This document shows positions 7,518 through 15,815 of a DNA stretch of 64,000 bases, in pieces (the stretch's first letter is position 1; each line of letters opens with the position of its first letter). Under the pieces are notes generated by a model. It made no database searches, was not told the origin of the DNA, and was given only the letters and a program-made list of their open reading frames with translations. Made by a program: the position numbers and the translations under genes. The DNA is from Clostridia bacterium (lineage in GTDB: Bacteria > Bacillota > Clostridia > Acetivibrionales > DSM-27016). The stretch covers positions 1 through 64,000 of the forward strand of contig JAOAIJ010000026.1 of assembly GCA_026414765.1 (NCBI GenBank), read 5' to 3'.

Positions 7518-8387
7518 CTAAGAGTCTGCTTTTTCCTGGCTAAGAAACTCTAATATCCTGCCGGAGTAATTTATGAGAATATGGCCTTCCTTGGGAAGTA
7601 ACTCTATTGTTGATTTTGGTAACAGCTTTTTTAGTCTTGCTGCAGTTTTCTCTGAATGTATCAGAACGTCTTTTTCACCGGCCAACAGTAAAATCGGCAT
7701 CGTCAATCGTTTCAGTTCACCATCGGAAAAAACAGGAACAATAGTGCGCAAATTGAAGTTGCGTCCAATCAACTTCATGTATTGCAGAGCCTCTTCGGGA
7801 ATTGGGTTATTGCCATTTACAAGCCTGCTTGCTTTATCAAATCCCTTTTCACCCAAAAGCATGAGCGGGATCGATTTAAAAATGAAAGAAATTTTTTGTG
7901 GGCCAATACCGGAAGGGCATAATAAAACAAGTCTTTCTATCTTTTCCGGATGCCTCACCGAATAGTTTACTGCCACCCAACCTCCGAGCGATATACCTAA
8001 CAATGAAGCTTTCTTAAACTGTAATTCACTGAATACATCTTCGAGCCATTCGTGATAAAAAGGTCCTTTTAAGGGATACTGCCTTTCCCCGCTTTTGCCG
8101 GGCTCTCCTGGAATATCTACGGCATATACCCTGAAGCTCTTAGAGTATTCGATAATATCACCTATCCACATGGTTGAGTTGCTGCTGGTTCCGTGCAATA
8201 AAACCAGTGGAGGCAGTGAGGAATCACCGCATGCTATTATATGAGTATCACCATAACGTGTAGAAATATTTAAAGCCTCATAGGGGACGGGCCATCGGGC
8301 AAGAAGCGAATCATATACTTTTAAGATGGCTTCTCTTCCATCCCTCGATTTGAATACAGGTTTATACATTTTTACATTCCTATTCAT
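7518..8387 (-). CDS. Alpha/beta-fold hydrolase
   Basis: Classical alpha/beta hydrolase: oxyanion region LVLLHGTSSNSTMW near residue 60, nucleophile elbow GISLGGW (Ser), acid AGEKDVLI and catalytic His in PKEGHILI close to the C-terminus. ATG 8387 is chosen because AAGAAGGTG sits seven bases before it; an upstream GTG (8396) is possible. It follows the PadR gene in the same direction with a gap of about 20 bases, so it is probably the regulated structural gene of that operon. The substrate (ester, lactone or drug) is unknown. Confidence 0.87.
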   Translation of the reverse strand: MNRNVKMYKPVFKSRDGREAILKVYDSLLARWPVPYEALNISTRYGDTHIIACGDSSLPPLVLLHGTSSNSTMWIGDIIEYSKSFRVYAVDIPGEPGKSGERQYPLKGPFYHEWLEDVFSELQFKKASLLGISLGGWVAVNYSVRHPEKIERLVLLCPSGIGPQKISFIFKSIPLMLLGEKGFDKASRLVNGNNPIPEEALQYMKLIGRNFNLRTIVPVFSDGELKRLTMPILLLAGEKDVLIHSEKTAARLKKLLPKSTIELLPKEGHILINYSGRILEFLSQEKADS

Positions 8388-8408
8388 ACTTGACACCTTC
8401 TTCTGATA

Positions 8409-9326
8409 TTAACTTGTAAGCCAGACTTCAGCAGTTTCTTTGCTCTCAAAAAACCTGAAGTGATTACTTCTGTTCAGTTCAGAAACCATTTCCCTGAACT
8501 TGCCTTTACTGTCAGGCTGCTCAGAAAGGATAACAGCAGTCTTTACACGATAATTGATAAACTTTTGCACAATTTTTCCGGCTGTACCTGTCTTGAGCTT
8601 GAAAAAATCCTCTGATAGAGCATTACCGTGGAGCAGGAGTAGGTCTGTATCGTTCTCCCCACATAAAGAAATTATTTCTAAAGCGTCTTGTTCAGTACTC
8701 ACAAAAGAAACATATGATACGAGTTCAACATACTTTTTAGCTCGGGTTCCAATAATTTTATATTCCATAACACTCTTCTCCTCTACAGTTTCTTTTTTCA
8801 AGAGCTCTTCGCGTATTTTCTTAACCCAGTCTAATTCACTTTTATATGAAGATATAAGGTTTTCCGAAATCATGTTCCACAAATACTTCTCCCTTGGAGT
8901 CCTATCCGGTGCATAAAGCCTTCTGTGTTTTTTCTCCTCCTGCATCAGTTGCTGTATCCTTAATTCATTTTCATAACTTGATAACAAATTATCCAATTCC
9001 TCTGCATTCAACTGGTCTGCCCAAGCAAGCTGGACGAGAAAGCTTTTTTTCATCTCGGGTGCTTCAGGTTGTGAAGCTACCCATTTTCTTAGTTCAGCAA
9101 GCCCTTCTTCAGTTATGGTATAAACTTTTTTTGAGGGAGAGCTCTCCTGATGTTTTATTTCGTTAGTAACAAATCCTTCTTCAAGGAGCTGGATTAAAGC
9201 TTTATATATCTGGTTATTATTACCTGACCAGTACATTGCCGGTGATTCCTCGAATATTTTTTTTAAGTTATAGCCTGTAGAAGATTTCCAGCTCAGAAGG
9301 CCTAAAATTGCATGTTTGATTGACAC
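8409..9326 (-). CDS. PadR-family regulator with C-terminal DUF4180 domain
   Basis: Residues 1-100 form the PadR winged helix (SIKHAILGLLSWKSSTGYNL then KKIFEESPAMYW, ..IYKALIQLLEEGFV..). A coiled, charged middle follows (to about 185), then a DUF4180 domain (MEYKIIGTRAKKYVELVSYV..., ending RFFESKETAEVWL). GTG 9326 is preferred over GTG 9335 because the GGGG of the ribosome binding site then has proper spacing. The gene's promoter is covered by a large palindrome at 9351-9394, so it most likely represses itself and the downstream hydrolase. PadR proteins usually respond to phenolics or cationic drugs; the ligand here is unknown. Confidence 0.88.
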   Translation of the reverse strand: MSIKHAILGLLSWKSSTGYNLKKIFEESPAMYWSGNNNQIYKALIQLLEEGFVTNEIKHQESSPSKKVYTITEEGLAELRKWVASQPEAPEMKKSFLVQLAWADQLNAEELDNLLSSYENELRIQQLMQEEKKHRRLYAPDRTPREKYLWNMISENLISSYKSELDWVKKIREELLKKETVEEKSVMEYKIIGTRAKKYVELVSYVSFVSTEQDALEIISLCGENDTDLLLLHGNALSEDFFKLKTGTAGKIVQKFINYRVKTAVILSEQPDSKGKFREMVSELNRSNHFRFFESKETAEVWLTS

Positions 9327-9350
9327 TATAAACACCCCGTTTTCTTAATT

Positions 9351-9394
9351 TACACAACTAACATATGTTAATAGTAACATATGTTAGTTGTGTA
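9351..9394. promoter_or_regulatory. PadR-type operator: 20-bp-arm perfect inverted repeat
   Basis: TACACAACTAACATATGTTA, spacer ATAG, and its exact complement. Each arm also contains the smaller palindrome TAACATATGTTA, giving two stacked sites of the ATGT/ACAT type bound by PadR proteins. Confidence 0.85.
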
Positions 9395-9399
9395 GTCAA
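9371..9399 (-). promoter_or_regulatory. Promoter of padR-hydrolase operon
   Basis: On the minus strand TTGACT (9399-9394), 17-base spacer, TACTAT (9376-9371). The -10 lies in the centre of the palindromic operator, so repressor binding would block polymerase. Confidence 0.7.
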
Positions 9400-9546
9400 T
9401 AGAATTTTCCTAATAAAGGAAGGATAAGGGACGATATGCTGTTTGCTAAAATATATAGCATTTTATCTGAATTATGTGAATACAGCTTGCAAAAAATGTG
9501 TAGGTTAAAGTAGTGTAATAAATAGGTGAAGGGTGTTGGTGCTGAT

Positions 9547-10869
9547 ATGTTTGCTTATCATAAAATACTGGAAAATAGAGATGGAATAGTTATCGAGCTG
9601 TATTTGGATTTACAGTGGACAGAGTTTGCCCTTGAGTTTGATAAAAATCCGAAAGAAAATATTAAGAGGCTGGAGGATGCGGTATGGCAATATATAGTAG
9701 ACAGACTTCCAGAGGTAAAAGCTAAGACAGTCAGAATAATGCTTGGTTCCATATTGATTGCTTCACTTACGGTAAATCATGCCTATGCTGCCGGGATAAA
9801 TCCTGCTGCCGAAAAAGCATGGGCGAATTATAGCCCGCCTTCTGTCTATAGTGTGCAGTCCGGAGATTCATTATTTAAAATAGCAGAGAAGGCAGGTGTC
9901 TCCATAGAGCGGCTAAAATCAGTTAATGGATTTCTAGGAGATACTGTTTATGCAGGACAGCAGTTTATTATACCTGGAAGAAACAACGAGGTATATGTTG
10001 TGCAGCCCGGAGACACTCTGTATTTGATTTCTCACAGACTAGGCACAACAGTTGAGCAAATAAAAACATCAAACGGATTGAAAAGTGATGTGATTTCAGC
10101 AGGGCAGTGGCTTCGGGTTTCAGTACAGAGGAAAAAAGCCTATACTGTCAGATATGGAGATACTTTATACAATATAGCTGGAAGATATAAGGTTTCATTT
10201 GAACTGCTAAAAGCTGTAAATGGATTGAAAAGCAATGCTGTAAACACTGGGCAAGTTCTGCTTATCCCTATTTCTGGTGCGAAGTTTATTGCTTCCAGGC
10301 CTGACAGCTTAATGGTACTGGTAAATAAAAGCTATTCACTGACTTCATCCTATGAACCCCAAGACATGGTTGTGCCGGATGTTGATTTTACATCCGGTGA
10401 ATACAGCCCCAAAAAACTTATGAGACAAGAAGCTGCAATTGCACTTGAACATCTTTTTTTGCAAGCAAAACAGCATGGAATAGATCTGTATGCACTTTCA
10501 GGTTATCGGTCATACCAGCGTCAGGAAGAGATTTTCTCCAACAATATAAAAAAGTATGGGAGCCCGGAATCTGCGAACCGCTTCAGTGCGAAACCGGGCG
10601 AGAGTGAACACCAGACAGGACTTGCCATGGATATTACAGCACCGTCTGTATATTACTCAATTTCCCAGTCTTTTGGGGATACAGCTGAAGGAAGATGGCT
10701 TAAGCAAAATGCGCCTGATTTTGGGTTTATCATTCGCTATCCCGAGGGGAAGGAAGAAGTAACAGGATACCAGTACGAGCCCTGGCATGTCCGTTATGTG
10801 GGCATAGAGACGGCAAAAGCAATAAGTATGCAGAGAATTACCCTTGAGGAATATTTGGGAAAGTATTGA
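9547..10869 (+). CDS. LysM-repeat D,D-carboxypeptidase (VanY/peptidase M15B type)
   Basis: A cell-wall enzyme. After an unusual cytosolic-looking N-terminus (residues 1-55) comes a hydrophobic segment (IMLGSILIASLTVNHAYAAG) acting as anchor or internal signal. Three LysM modules follow (VYSVQSGDSLFKIAEKAGVS, VYVVQPGDTLYLISHRLGTT, AYTVRYGDTLYNIAGRYKVS). The C-terminal VanY domain has SGYRSYQRQEEIF, ESEHQTGLAMDITA (zinc-binding SxHxxGxAxD) and WHVRYVG. LysM binds peptidoglycan and VanY trims terminal D-Ala. ATG 9547 is chosen; GTG 9526 in frame is an alternative. Confidence 0.88.
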   Translation: MFAYHKILENRDGIVIELYLDLQWTEFALEFDKNPKENIKRLEDAVWQYIVDRLPEVKAKTVRIMLGSILIASLTVNHAYAAGINPAAEKAWANYSPPSVYSVQSGDSLFKIAEKAGVSIERLKSVNGFLGDTVYAGQQFIIPGRNNEVYVVQPGDTLYLISHRLGTTVEQIKTSNGLKSDVISAGQWLRVSVQRKKAYTVRYGDTLYNIAGRYKVSFELLKAVNGLKSNAVNTGQVLLIPISGAKFIASRPDSLMVLVNKSYSLTSSYEPQDMVVPDVDFTSGEYSPKKLMRQEAAIALEHLFLQAKQHGIDLYALSGYRSYQRQEEIFSNNIKKYGSPESANRFSAKPGESEHQTGLAMDITAPSVYYSISQSFGDTAEGRWLKQNAPDFGFIIRYPEGKEEVTGYQYEPWHVRYVGIETAKAISMQRITLEEYLGKY

Positions 10870-10945
10870 AGGAGGTACTGAATAAATTATCTGGTAGAAA
10901 AAGGAAAGATTAATTTGTAAAAATGTATTATTTCAAAGAGAAATT

Positions 10946-10974
10946 TTTGACATTAATTTCATATTATGATAAAA
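10946..10974 (+). promoter_or_regulatory. SigA-type promoter
   Basis: TTGACA, 17-base spacer, TAAAAT, about 30 bases before the small Cys-rich gene. Confidence 0.65.
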
Positions 10975-11004
10975 TTCTCAACGGACTAAATGGGGGTGTG
11001 CAGT

Positions 11005-11205
11005 ATGGACGCTTGTCCCAACCTTGAGGATTGCGGTTTTATCAAAAAATTCTATGGTGCCAGGACTGCGGCAGTGAAAGGATATATGAAGATTTACTGT
11101 AAAGGGGAATGGCAGAATAGATGTAAAAGAAAAGAACACAAGCTTAAAACAGGAAGTATGCCTTCTGATGAAATGCTTCCCAATGGCAGATATCTAAAAA
11201 ATTAA
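11005..11205 (+). CDS. Small Cys-rich protein of unknown function
   Basis: A 66-residue soluble protein with four cysteines in two groups (MDACPNLEDCGFIKKF and IYCKGEWQNRCKRKEHK), a likely metal site. The C-terminus is polar. ATG 11005 is preferred to ATG 10990 because GGGGGTG provides its ribosome binding site. A near-consensus promoter precedes it, so it appears to be an independently expressed gene. I do not recognise a named family; similar CPx..C...C..G....C small proteins occur in anaerobes. Confidence 0.6.
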   Translation: MDACPNLEDCGFIKKFYGARTAAVKGYMKIYCKGEWQNRCKRKEHKLKTGSMPSDEMLPNGRYLKN

Positions 11206-11291
11206 CATAATGGGGCAGTAGCATAAGGTAACGATTGCAAAACTTCAATTGAAAATAGAGTAGAAAATCTCGAAACATCAAGATTGTTTAC

Positions 11292-11721
11292 AGGAGGAGA
11301 AAAGAAGCTCTTGAAAGGATTCTAAGTAAAGAAGCATGTGAATTTAGAATAAATCGGGGCATACAAGCAGAAGATTCTTTTAGGGTGCTAAAACAGGATG
11401 GGGGATTTCGAAGGTTTATGTGCAGAGAGAAACAGAATGTACTTGCAGAAAGTATTCTGTGTGGCTCTGGCTCACAAAATAAATAAGCTTCATAGGAAAA
11501 TCCAGTTAGAAAGAATAGATATACATCTTTTTCAAATGAAAGGATATGAATTGTAAAATTCAAAAACCTACAAACAAAAATTCTTACAAAGATAGCTTAC
11601 TAAAATATGCTATTTTTTATACATCCAGTCTATTAGGCTATTAATGCTCTCAAAAATTTGAATAAAACAGCATAAAAATGAGCTGTGCACTAACGGTTTT
11701 CGACCGCTAATGCGGCAGCTC
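11292..11721 (+). mobile_element. IS1182-type transposase remnant with 3' end hairpin
   Basis: Frame 1 reads ..RINRGIQAEDSFRVLKQDGG then FRRFMCREKQNV, and after a frameshift near 11,460 frame 2 continues VALAHKINKLHRKIQLERID to a stop at 11556. This matches the C-terminus of IS1182-family DDE transposases (NR.IQ.EG.F..LK.D.GFRRF..RG..NV..E...L.LA.NI.KLH.K). The N-terminal two thirds are gone. Downstream, 11680-11721 forms the hairpin commonly seen at the 3' end of such elements. Confidence 0.7.
11621..11721 (+). repeat. IS-end repeat, copy 1
   Basis: About 101 bp that recur in the same orientation at 14526-14626. The conserved core is AATTTGAATAA.A.AGCATA followed by a hairpin (GAGCTGTGCACTAACGGT ... 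ACCGCTAATGCGGCAGCTC). Confidence 0.8.
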
Positions 11722-11826
11722 CTAACATTTCTGAAATTGCTTGCAACCTTGTTACTATTAAAGAAACATTTTGATTAATCCAACAAGTGACTAGATACTA
11801 TTTTCTATTTACAGTTGTGAATGCTA

Positions 11827-12858
11827 TTATGATATTTTAAATAGTACATTTCCTACATTACCCCCGGGTAATATGAATTTAATATTTACATTTCCACCTG
11901 TACTTGGCAATGTAAACGTATATCCCGTGCTGTTATATGGTATAGTAACTGTATTCCAACTTATACCATTATGGAACACATAACATTGGTCTTTAGTGCA
12001 ACTATTCCAGTCTGGTTTAATCGTTAACATTTTTCCACTTGCACCAGTGAGTGTAAGATTATATGTTACACCATAATTTCCTTGAAGAAGTGATCTACTG
12101 GGATTAGGATAAGATATTGGAGCCAAATATTCATTTGGATTACTCGGAGCACTTCCGCTAACATAACTTAAATAAAACTTAGTTCCACTAGTTCCAGACA
12201 CTGTAGATACTCGAGCATCATATGGATAGCAGTTAGTAGACGTTGGATTTGCTAATTTAGTGGTTTCTGGAGCGTTCTGTGCATTTGTCTGATTTGTAGT
12301 TTCATTAGATCCAGCAACAATATAAACTACTTTACAATACATATTGCTATTTAGAGCTTTAAATAGAACTTTGCCAGCAGCATGGTAACCAGAAGCTGCG
12401 CTAGTAAAACATATAAATTTACTTCCTTTTCCAGCAATCGAATAGTCAGTATATCCGCTAGAAGCATTCACATAGTTGTATACCATTGAAGCTGTTGCAT
12501 TTGGTACATTACCAGAGTAATTCCATGCACTATTATTATTAAATACTCTTACACTAGCACTACCAGTATTATTATTTACAATAAGTACACCAAATCTAAG
12601 TGTGGTACCAGAAGAATTAATATGATAAAATTCAGCATCATAATTACTGCTTGTGTCCAATGATTGACTTATTGTATATCCACTTGTACCATAAATGTAC
12701 TCTGGATTGTTAGAATAAATAAATTTATTACCATCAGGTGTTGTACTAAAATTAATGACAGTAGTACCAGATTCACTAGCTGTTGCAAAAGATAAAGACA
12801 TAAATACAAAGAGCATCACCATAATTAATAAAACTGATATTACCTTTTTAAAGTTCAT
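11827..12858 (-). CDS. Secreted protein of unknown function
   Basis: A 343-residue protein with a clear signal peptide (MNFKKVISVLLIMVMLFVFM.. with cleavage near SFATA). The mature part is rich in Ser, Thr, Asn, Gly and Tyr with alternating beta-strand patterns, like an extracellular beta-sandwich or adhesin/fibre. I recognise no named domain. A ribosome binding site AGGTGG precedes ATG 12858. It lies divergent from a second secreted protein, inside a segment bounded by IS1182-type ends, so it is probably accessory cargo. Confidence 0.7.
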   Translation of the reverse strand: MNFKKVISVLLIMVMLFVFMSLSFATASESGTTVINFSTTPDGNKFIYSNNPEYIYGTSGYTISQSLDTSSNYDAEFYHINSSGTTLRFGVLIVNNNTGSASVRVFNNNSAWNYSGNVPNATASMVYNYVNASSGYTDYSIAGKGSKFICFTSAASGYHAAGKVLFKALNSNMYCKVVYIVAGSNETTNQTNAQNAPETTKLANPTSTNCYPYDARVSTVSGTSGTKFYLSYVSGSAPSNPNEYLAPISYPNPSRSLLQGNYGVTYNLTLTGASGKMLTIKPDWNSCTKDQCYVFHNGISWNTVTIPYNSTGYTFTLPSTGGNVNIKFILPGGNVGNVLFKIS

Positions 12859-12984
12859 TTTTCATCCACCTTTTACCTTTTATTAAACACGCGTATTTAT
12901 ACAAATAATAATAATTATGGAACAAAATGTCAAATATGTGGAAATATTTCATTGCGCAATTTATTGGATTTAGATGGAGTATAC

Positions 12985-13182
12985 ATGTCTCAATTTGTTG
13001 TCTATGGCAATTCTAAATATCAACACATAGTATATTTTAGTAAATGTTTTATGAGTTTTTTGGTAATACTCTTTAATTTGCCATTTTATATAAACTATGG
13101 TAGTATTATAAGCAATGATACAAGAGCATTTGTTTTTATTGGCTGTATTTTGATAGTAATTTTAATCATGCTTTTAATATAA
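12985..13182 (+). CDS. Possible small two-TM membrane protein
   Basis: A 65-residue frame with two hydrophobic stretches (FMSFLVILFNLPFYI and AFVFIGCILIVILIMLLI), ending 27 bases before the next start. The ribosome binding site is weak (GGAG). No family is recognised. It could be co-expressed with the anchored protein downstream. Confidence 0.4.
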   Translation: MSQFVVYGNSKYQHIVYFSKCFMSFLVILFNLPFYINYGSIISNDTRAFVFIGCILIVILIMLLI

Positions 13183-13209
13183 AAGTATTAAGAGTTGAAG
13201 GGTAAAAAT

Positions 13210-14199
13210 ATGTATAAAAAAGAGCTATATGCATTGTTAGCATCAATATTAATAGTTTTTATATTTATTTTTTCACGAACAGGTTACTCACAAGAAAAAC
13301 TATGTTTAGCTGTTAGTTCTACTAATGATAAAGTCAGAATAGCATACAAATATGATTATTCTTCAGATATTTGGATTGATTTTAAAAAGGTAGGTATCAA
13401 TTCTATAATGGGAATTGAGTCTTTGCATTTGGCGTCAAATAAGGGACATAGTGTAAACCCCGACCTAGACAGACCCTCAAATTTACTTTTAAAATCGACT
13501 ACAGATTGGGTAGGCCCTTATATAGTAAAGTCTAACAGCATAAAAAATAATAAAAAGCCTTCATTCACAGGTGGATGGCATGGATCAAATGGTAATAGTA
13601 CAGGAAATTCTACAGCAAGAACGCTATCTCTTAAGGTATTCACGGATAAAAAACAAACTGATTTTAATAAAACAATATCATGCAATAAAGTAAACATAGA
13701 TGTTGTAAATCTTATTGCAGGGTATAATACACTTTCTTTAAAAGGAAAAAATAGGGAAATCCTTAAAGAGACAGTACATTACACAATTACTAAAGGAAGA
13801 ATTGATGTATTAGTTGAAACCCAAGCGCTTGATGATGTTACTATAATCAAATATTATGGGCTTCAAACGCAAAATTCTGCTTGGAAAGGAAAAATTTATT
13901 ATATAGGTGGTAATAATAAAGAAGGTTTTAGCAGTACAAAAAACAGTTCATCTGGATTTAAGAGGTATTACCCAAATGTTTCTCAATTCCAAATTTTTTC
14001 CCAACTCGGTACTCACAAAATAACAGCTTGGATAGATAGGAAATACGGAATAGGAAATATGGAACTTGTAAAAGTTGATGTACCTTGTGCTTTTACTTTG
14101 AGTTATGGAAAATCATATTTTAATTTAATTAATGGTTATTCAAAATTGTTGAAAAAAGGTGAAAAGATTAGTTGGTGTGGAGGGTATATGTTAGATTAA
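13210..14199 (+). CDS. Membrane-anchored extracellular protein of unknown function
   Basis: 329 residues with an N-terminal membrane segment or signal (LYALLASILIVFIFIF). The extracellular part contains a TDWVGPYIV...FTGGWHGSNGNSTGNSTART stretch resembling beta-sandwich regions seen in some phage-tail or polysaccharide-acting proteins. That resemblance is weak and by memory only. ATG 13210 is chosen over TTG 13195 because GAAGGG lies 7 bases before it. Base composition is lower in G+C than the flanks, consistent with transfer. Confidence 0.65.
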   Translation: MYKKELYALLASILIVFIFIFSRTGYSQEKLCLAVSSTNDKVRIAYKYDYSSDIWIDFKKVGINSIMGIESLHLASNKGHSVNPDLDRPSNLLLKSTTDWVGPYIVKSNSIKNNKKPSFTGGWHGSNGNSTGNSTARTLSLKVFTDKKQTDFNKTISCNKVNIDVVNLIAGYNTLSLKGKNREILKETVHYTITKGRIDVLVETQALDDVTIIKYYGLQTQNSAWKGKIYYIGGNNKEGFSSTKNSSSGFKRYYPNVSQFQIFSQLGTHKITAWIDRKYGIGNMELVKVDVPCAFTLSYGKSYFNLINGYSKLLKKGEKISWCGGYMLD

Positions 14200-14658
14200 T
14201 TTATGAAAACAGTATATTCCTTACTCGTAGACTTATTTTTGTGACAGCTACTAGAACCTTTGCATGCGTGAAAATTACAGATTGCAGCTAATTTATTACT
14301 TAAAGTGTTTTTCGACGGAAATGCGGTCACCCCAAACATATATCGATGTTCAAAGCAGATAGGGAGAGTCATAGAAGAGTCCTCCTTTGTCAATTGAACG
14401 GTGTAGAAAACTAAGCTGAAGGGAATGTATATTAATACATTGTAAAAAAGAACTATTAAGAGTGTGGGCAGATTTTTGAAAGATTGTTCGATAAGCTGTA
14501 TATTTTATTAAAGAACGCTATTGAGACATCCAATCTGTTTGTCAGTTAATGTCCTGATGAATTTGAATAATATAGCATAAAAATGAGCCGTGCATTAACT
14601 GTTTTCAACCGCTAATGCGACAGCTCAATTATTAATTTTGTTCAGTACACCGGTGTAT
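14200..14658. other. Non-coding stretch between cassette and zinc-ribbon gene
   Basis: No coding region is recognised. A degenerate copy of the IS-end hairpin may lie near 14,290-14,330 (TTTTTCGAC.GAAATGCGG), followed by the clear second IS-end repeat at 14526-14626. Confidence 0.45.
14526..14626 (+). repeat. IS-end repeat, copy 2
   Basis: Direct repeat of 11621-11721, including the hairpin GAGCCGTGCATTAACTGT ... ACCGCTAATGCGACAGCTC at 14585-14626. No transposase remnant is visible before it. Confidence 0.8.
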
Positions 14659-14904
14659 CTATAAAATCTTCTTAATTTTTGATATTTCATATGATTTGAC
14701 TGATCGTTTTTTATTGTCGTCTACCAATACTATTTCTGCCTGCCCTTGTCTTAATCTAAGAAACTTTCCTTTTATTTTTGTTCCGATAACGTTTACTGGT
14801 GATCTTTTTGATAATTCCTTGATATTATTAGAAGTACAGTATGTGCATAATGTGCCGGAGATAAATATTTTTTTGCACTCCAAGCAGTAATTGAGTTTTT
14901 TCAT
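14659..14904 (-). CDS. Small zinc-ribbon protein of unknown function
   Basis: An 81-residue protein with YCLECKKIF and LCTYCTSNNI (two CxxC pairs, one zinc), followed by a small beta-rich domain (VNVIGTKIKGKFLRLRQGQA ..). ATG 14904 is preferred to 14919 because GGGGG lies about eight bases upstream. The family is unnamed to me; the layout suggests a housekeeping nucleic-acid- or protein-binding role. Confidence 0.6.
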   Translation of the reverse strand: MKKLNYCLECKKIFISGTLCTYCTSNNIKELSKRSPVNVIGTKIKGKFLRLRQGQAEIVLVDDNKKRSVKSYEISKIKKIL

Positions 14905-15093
14905 GGCCAAAACCCCCATTCATAAAACTTTTTTCTGAATATAAAATATTTAGTTACTTGTTTGTTTATTTAGATTCAGGCAAAGTACTGTCTTTTAATA
15001 ATTTATATTCGGGGTTTTAGATATAATTCAGTATTTCCCGTGACTGCGTGATAAATTTTCTATTAAGTCAATGTGTTGTGCCGGTTGATTCTA

Positions 15094-15143
15094 TTGACTG
15101 ACGGTCTGTCTAGGAGATATAATATAGACAGACGGTCAGTCAA
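15094..15143. promoter_or_regulatory. Promoter with paired TetR operators
   Basis: TTGACT (15094-15099), 18-base spacer, TATAAT (15118-15123). Arms TTGACTGACGGTCTGTCTA and TAGACAGACGGTCAGTCAA are inverted copies with one mismatch, and each arm is itself a GAC.GAC..GTC.GTC palindrome. One covers the -35 and the other the start site, as expected for TetR autorepression. Confidence 0.85.
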
Positions 15144-15164
15144 TAAAAGTAGAAGGTGATGTGC

Positions 15165-15800
15165 ATGGTCAGAATTGTTAAAAAGCCTGAGGAGAGAAAG
15201 ACGGAAATTATGGATATTGCAGAGGAACTCTTTAATTCAAAAGGCTATGAGCAGACAGGTGTCAATGAAATAATAGAGAAAGCAGGAGTGGCAAAGGGTA
15301 CTTTTTATTACTATTTCAAATCCAAGGATGAAATACTGGATGAGATTGTAAAACGAGCTATAGATAAGGAAATCCAAGGATTACAGGAAATTATCAAGGA
15401 CAGTGGATCCAATGCCTTAGAGAAAATCAAAAACATCCTGGCATCGAATTTAAAAAACGCATGCGAAAATGAAGAGTTATTAGAGCTTCTGCACAAGAAA
15501 GAAAATGCACTCATGCATCAAAAAAGCATTGTATATTCAGCTAACAAGTATTCGCCGATTATTGCGGAAATTATCAAACAGGGTGTGGCAGAAGGAATAT
15601 TTCATACTCAGTATCCTTTGGAAGTGACACAGTTTCTTATGGTTGGTATAAGCTTTTTGTTTGATACTTCCATTTTTTTGTGGACTAAGGAAGAGTATAT
15701 TCAAAGATTGAACGCTTTATCATATATACTTGAAACAACGCTACATGCAGAAAAGGGCAGCTTTGAATTTTTTTCGCAAATTTTAAATGAAAGCAATTGA
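15165..15800 (+). CDS. TetR/AcrR-family transcriptional repressor
   Basis: Residues 12-58 form the TetR helix-turn-helix (IMDIAEELFNSKGYEQTGVN then EIIEKAGVAKGTFYYYFKSK), followed by an all-helical ligand domain. ATG 15165 is preferred over GTG 15156 because GAAGGTG then acts as ribosome binding site. Operators immediately upstream imply self-repression and co-control of the ketopantoate-reductase-like gene that follows after 15 bases. The ligand is unknown. Confidence 0.9.
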   Translation: MVRIVKKPEERKTEIMDIAEELFNSKGYEQTGVNEIIEKAGVAKGTFYYYFKSKDEILDEIVKRAIDKEIQGLQEIIKDSGSNALEKIKNILASNLKNACENEELLELLHKKENALMHQKSIVYSANKYSPIIAEIIKQGVAEGIFHTQYPLEVTQFLMVGISFLFDTSIFLWTKEEYIQRLNALSYILETTLHAEKGSFEFFSQILNESN

Positions 15801-15815
15801 TTAGGGAGGGACAGT

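Noticed and set aside
14196-14393. Minus-strand 65-residue frame with Cys and Lys-rich C-terminus
   Set aside because: No ribosome binding site and no recognisable family; it overlaps a region with IS-end-like sequence.
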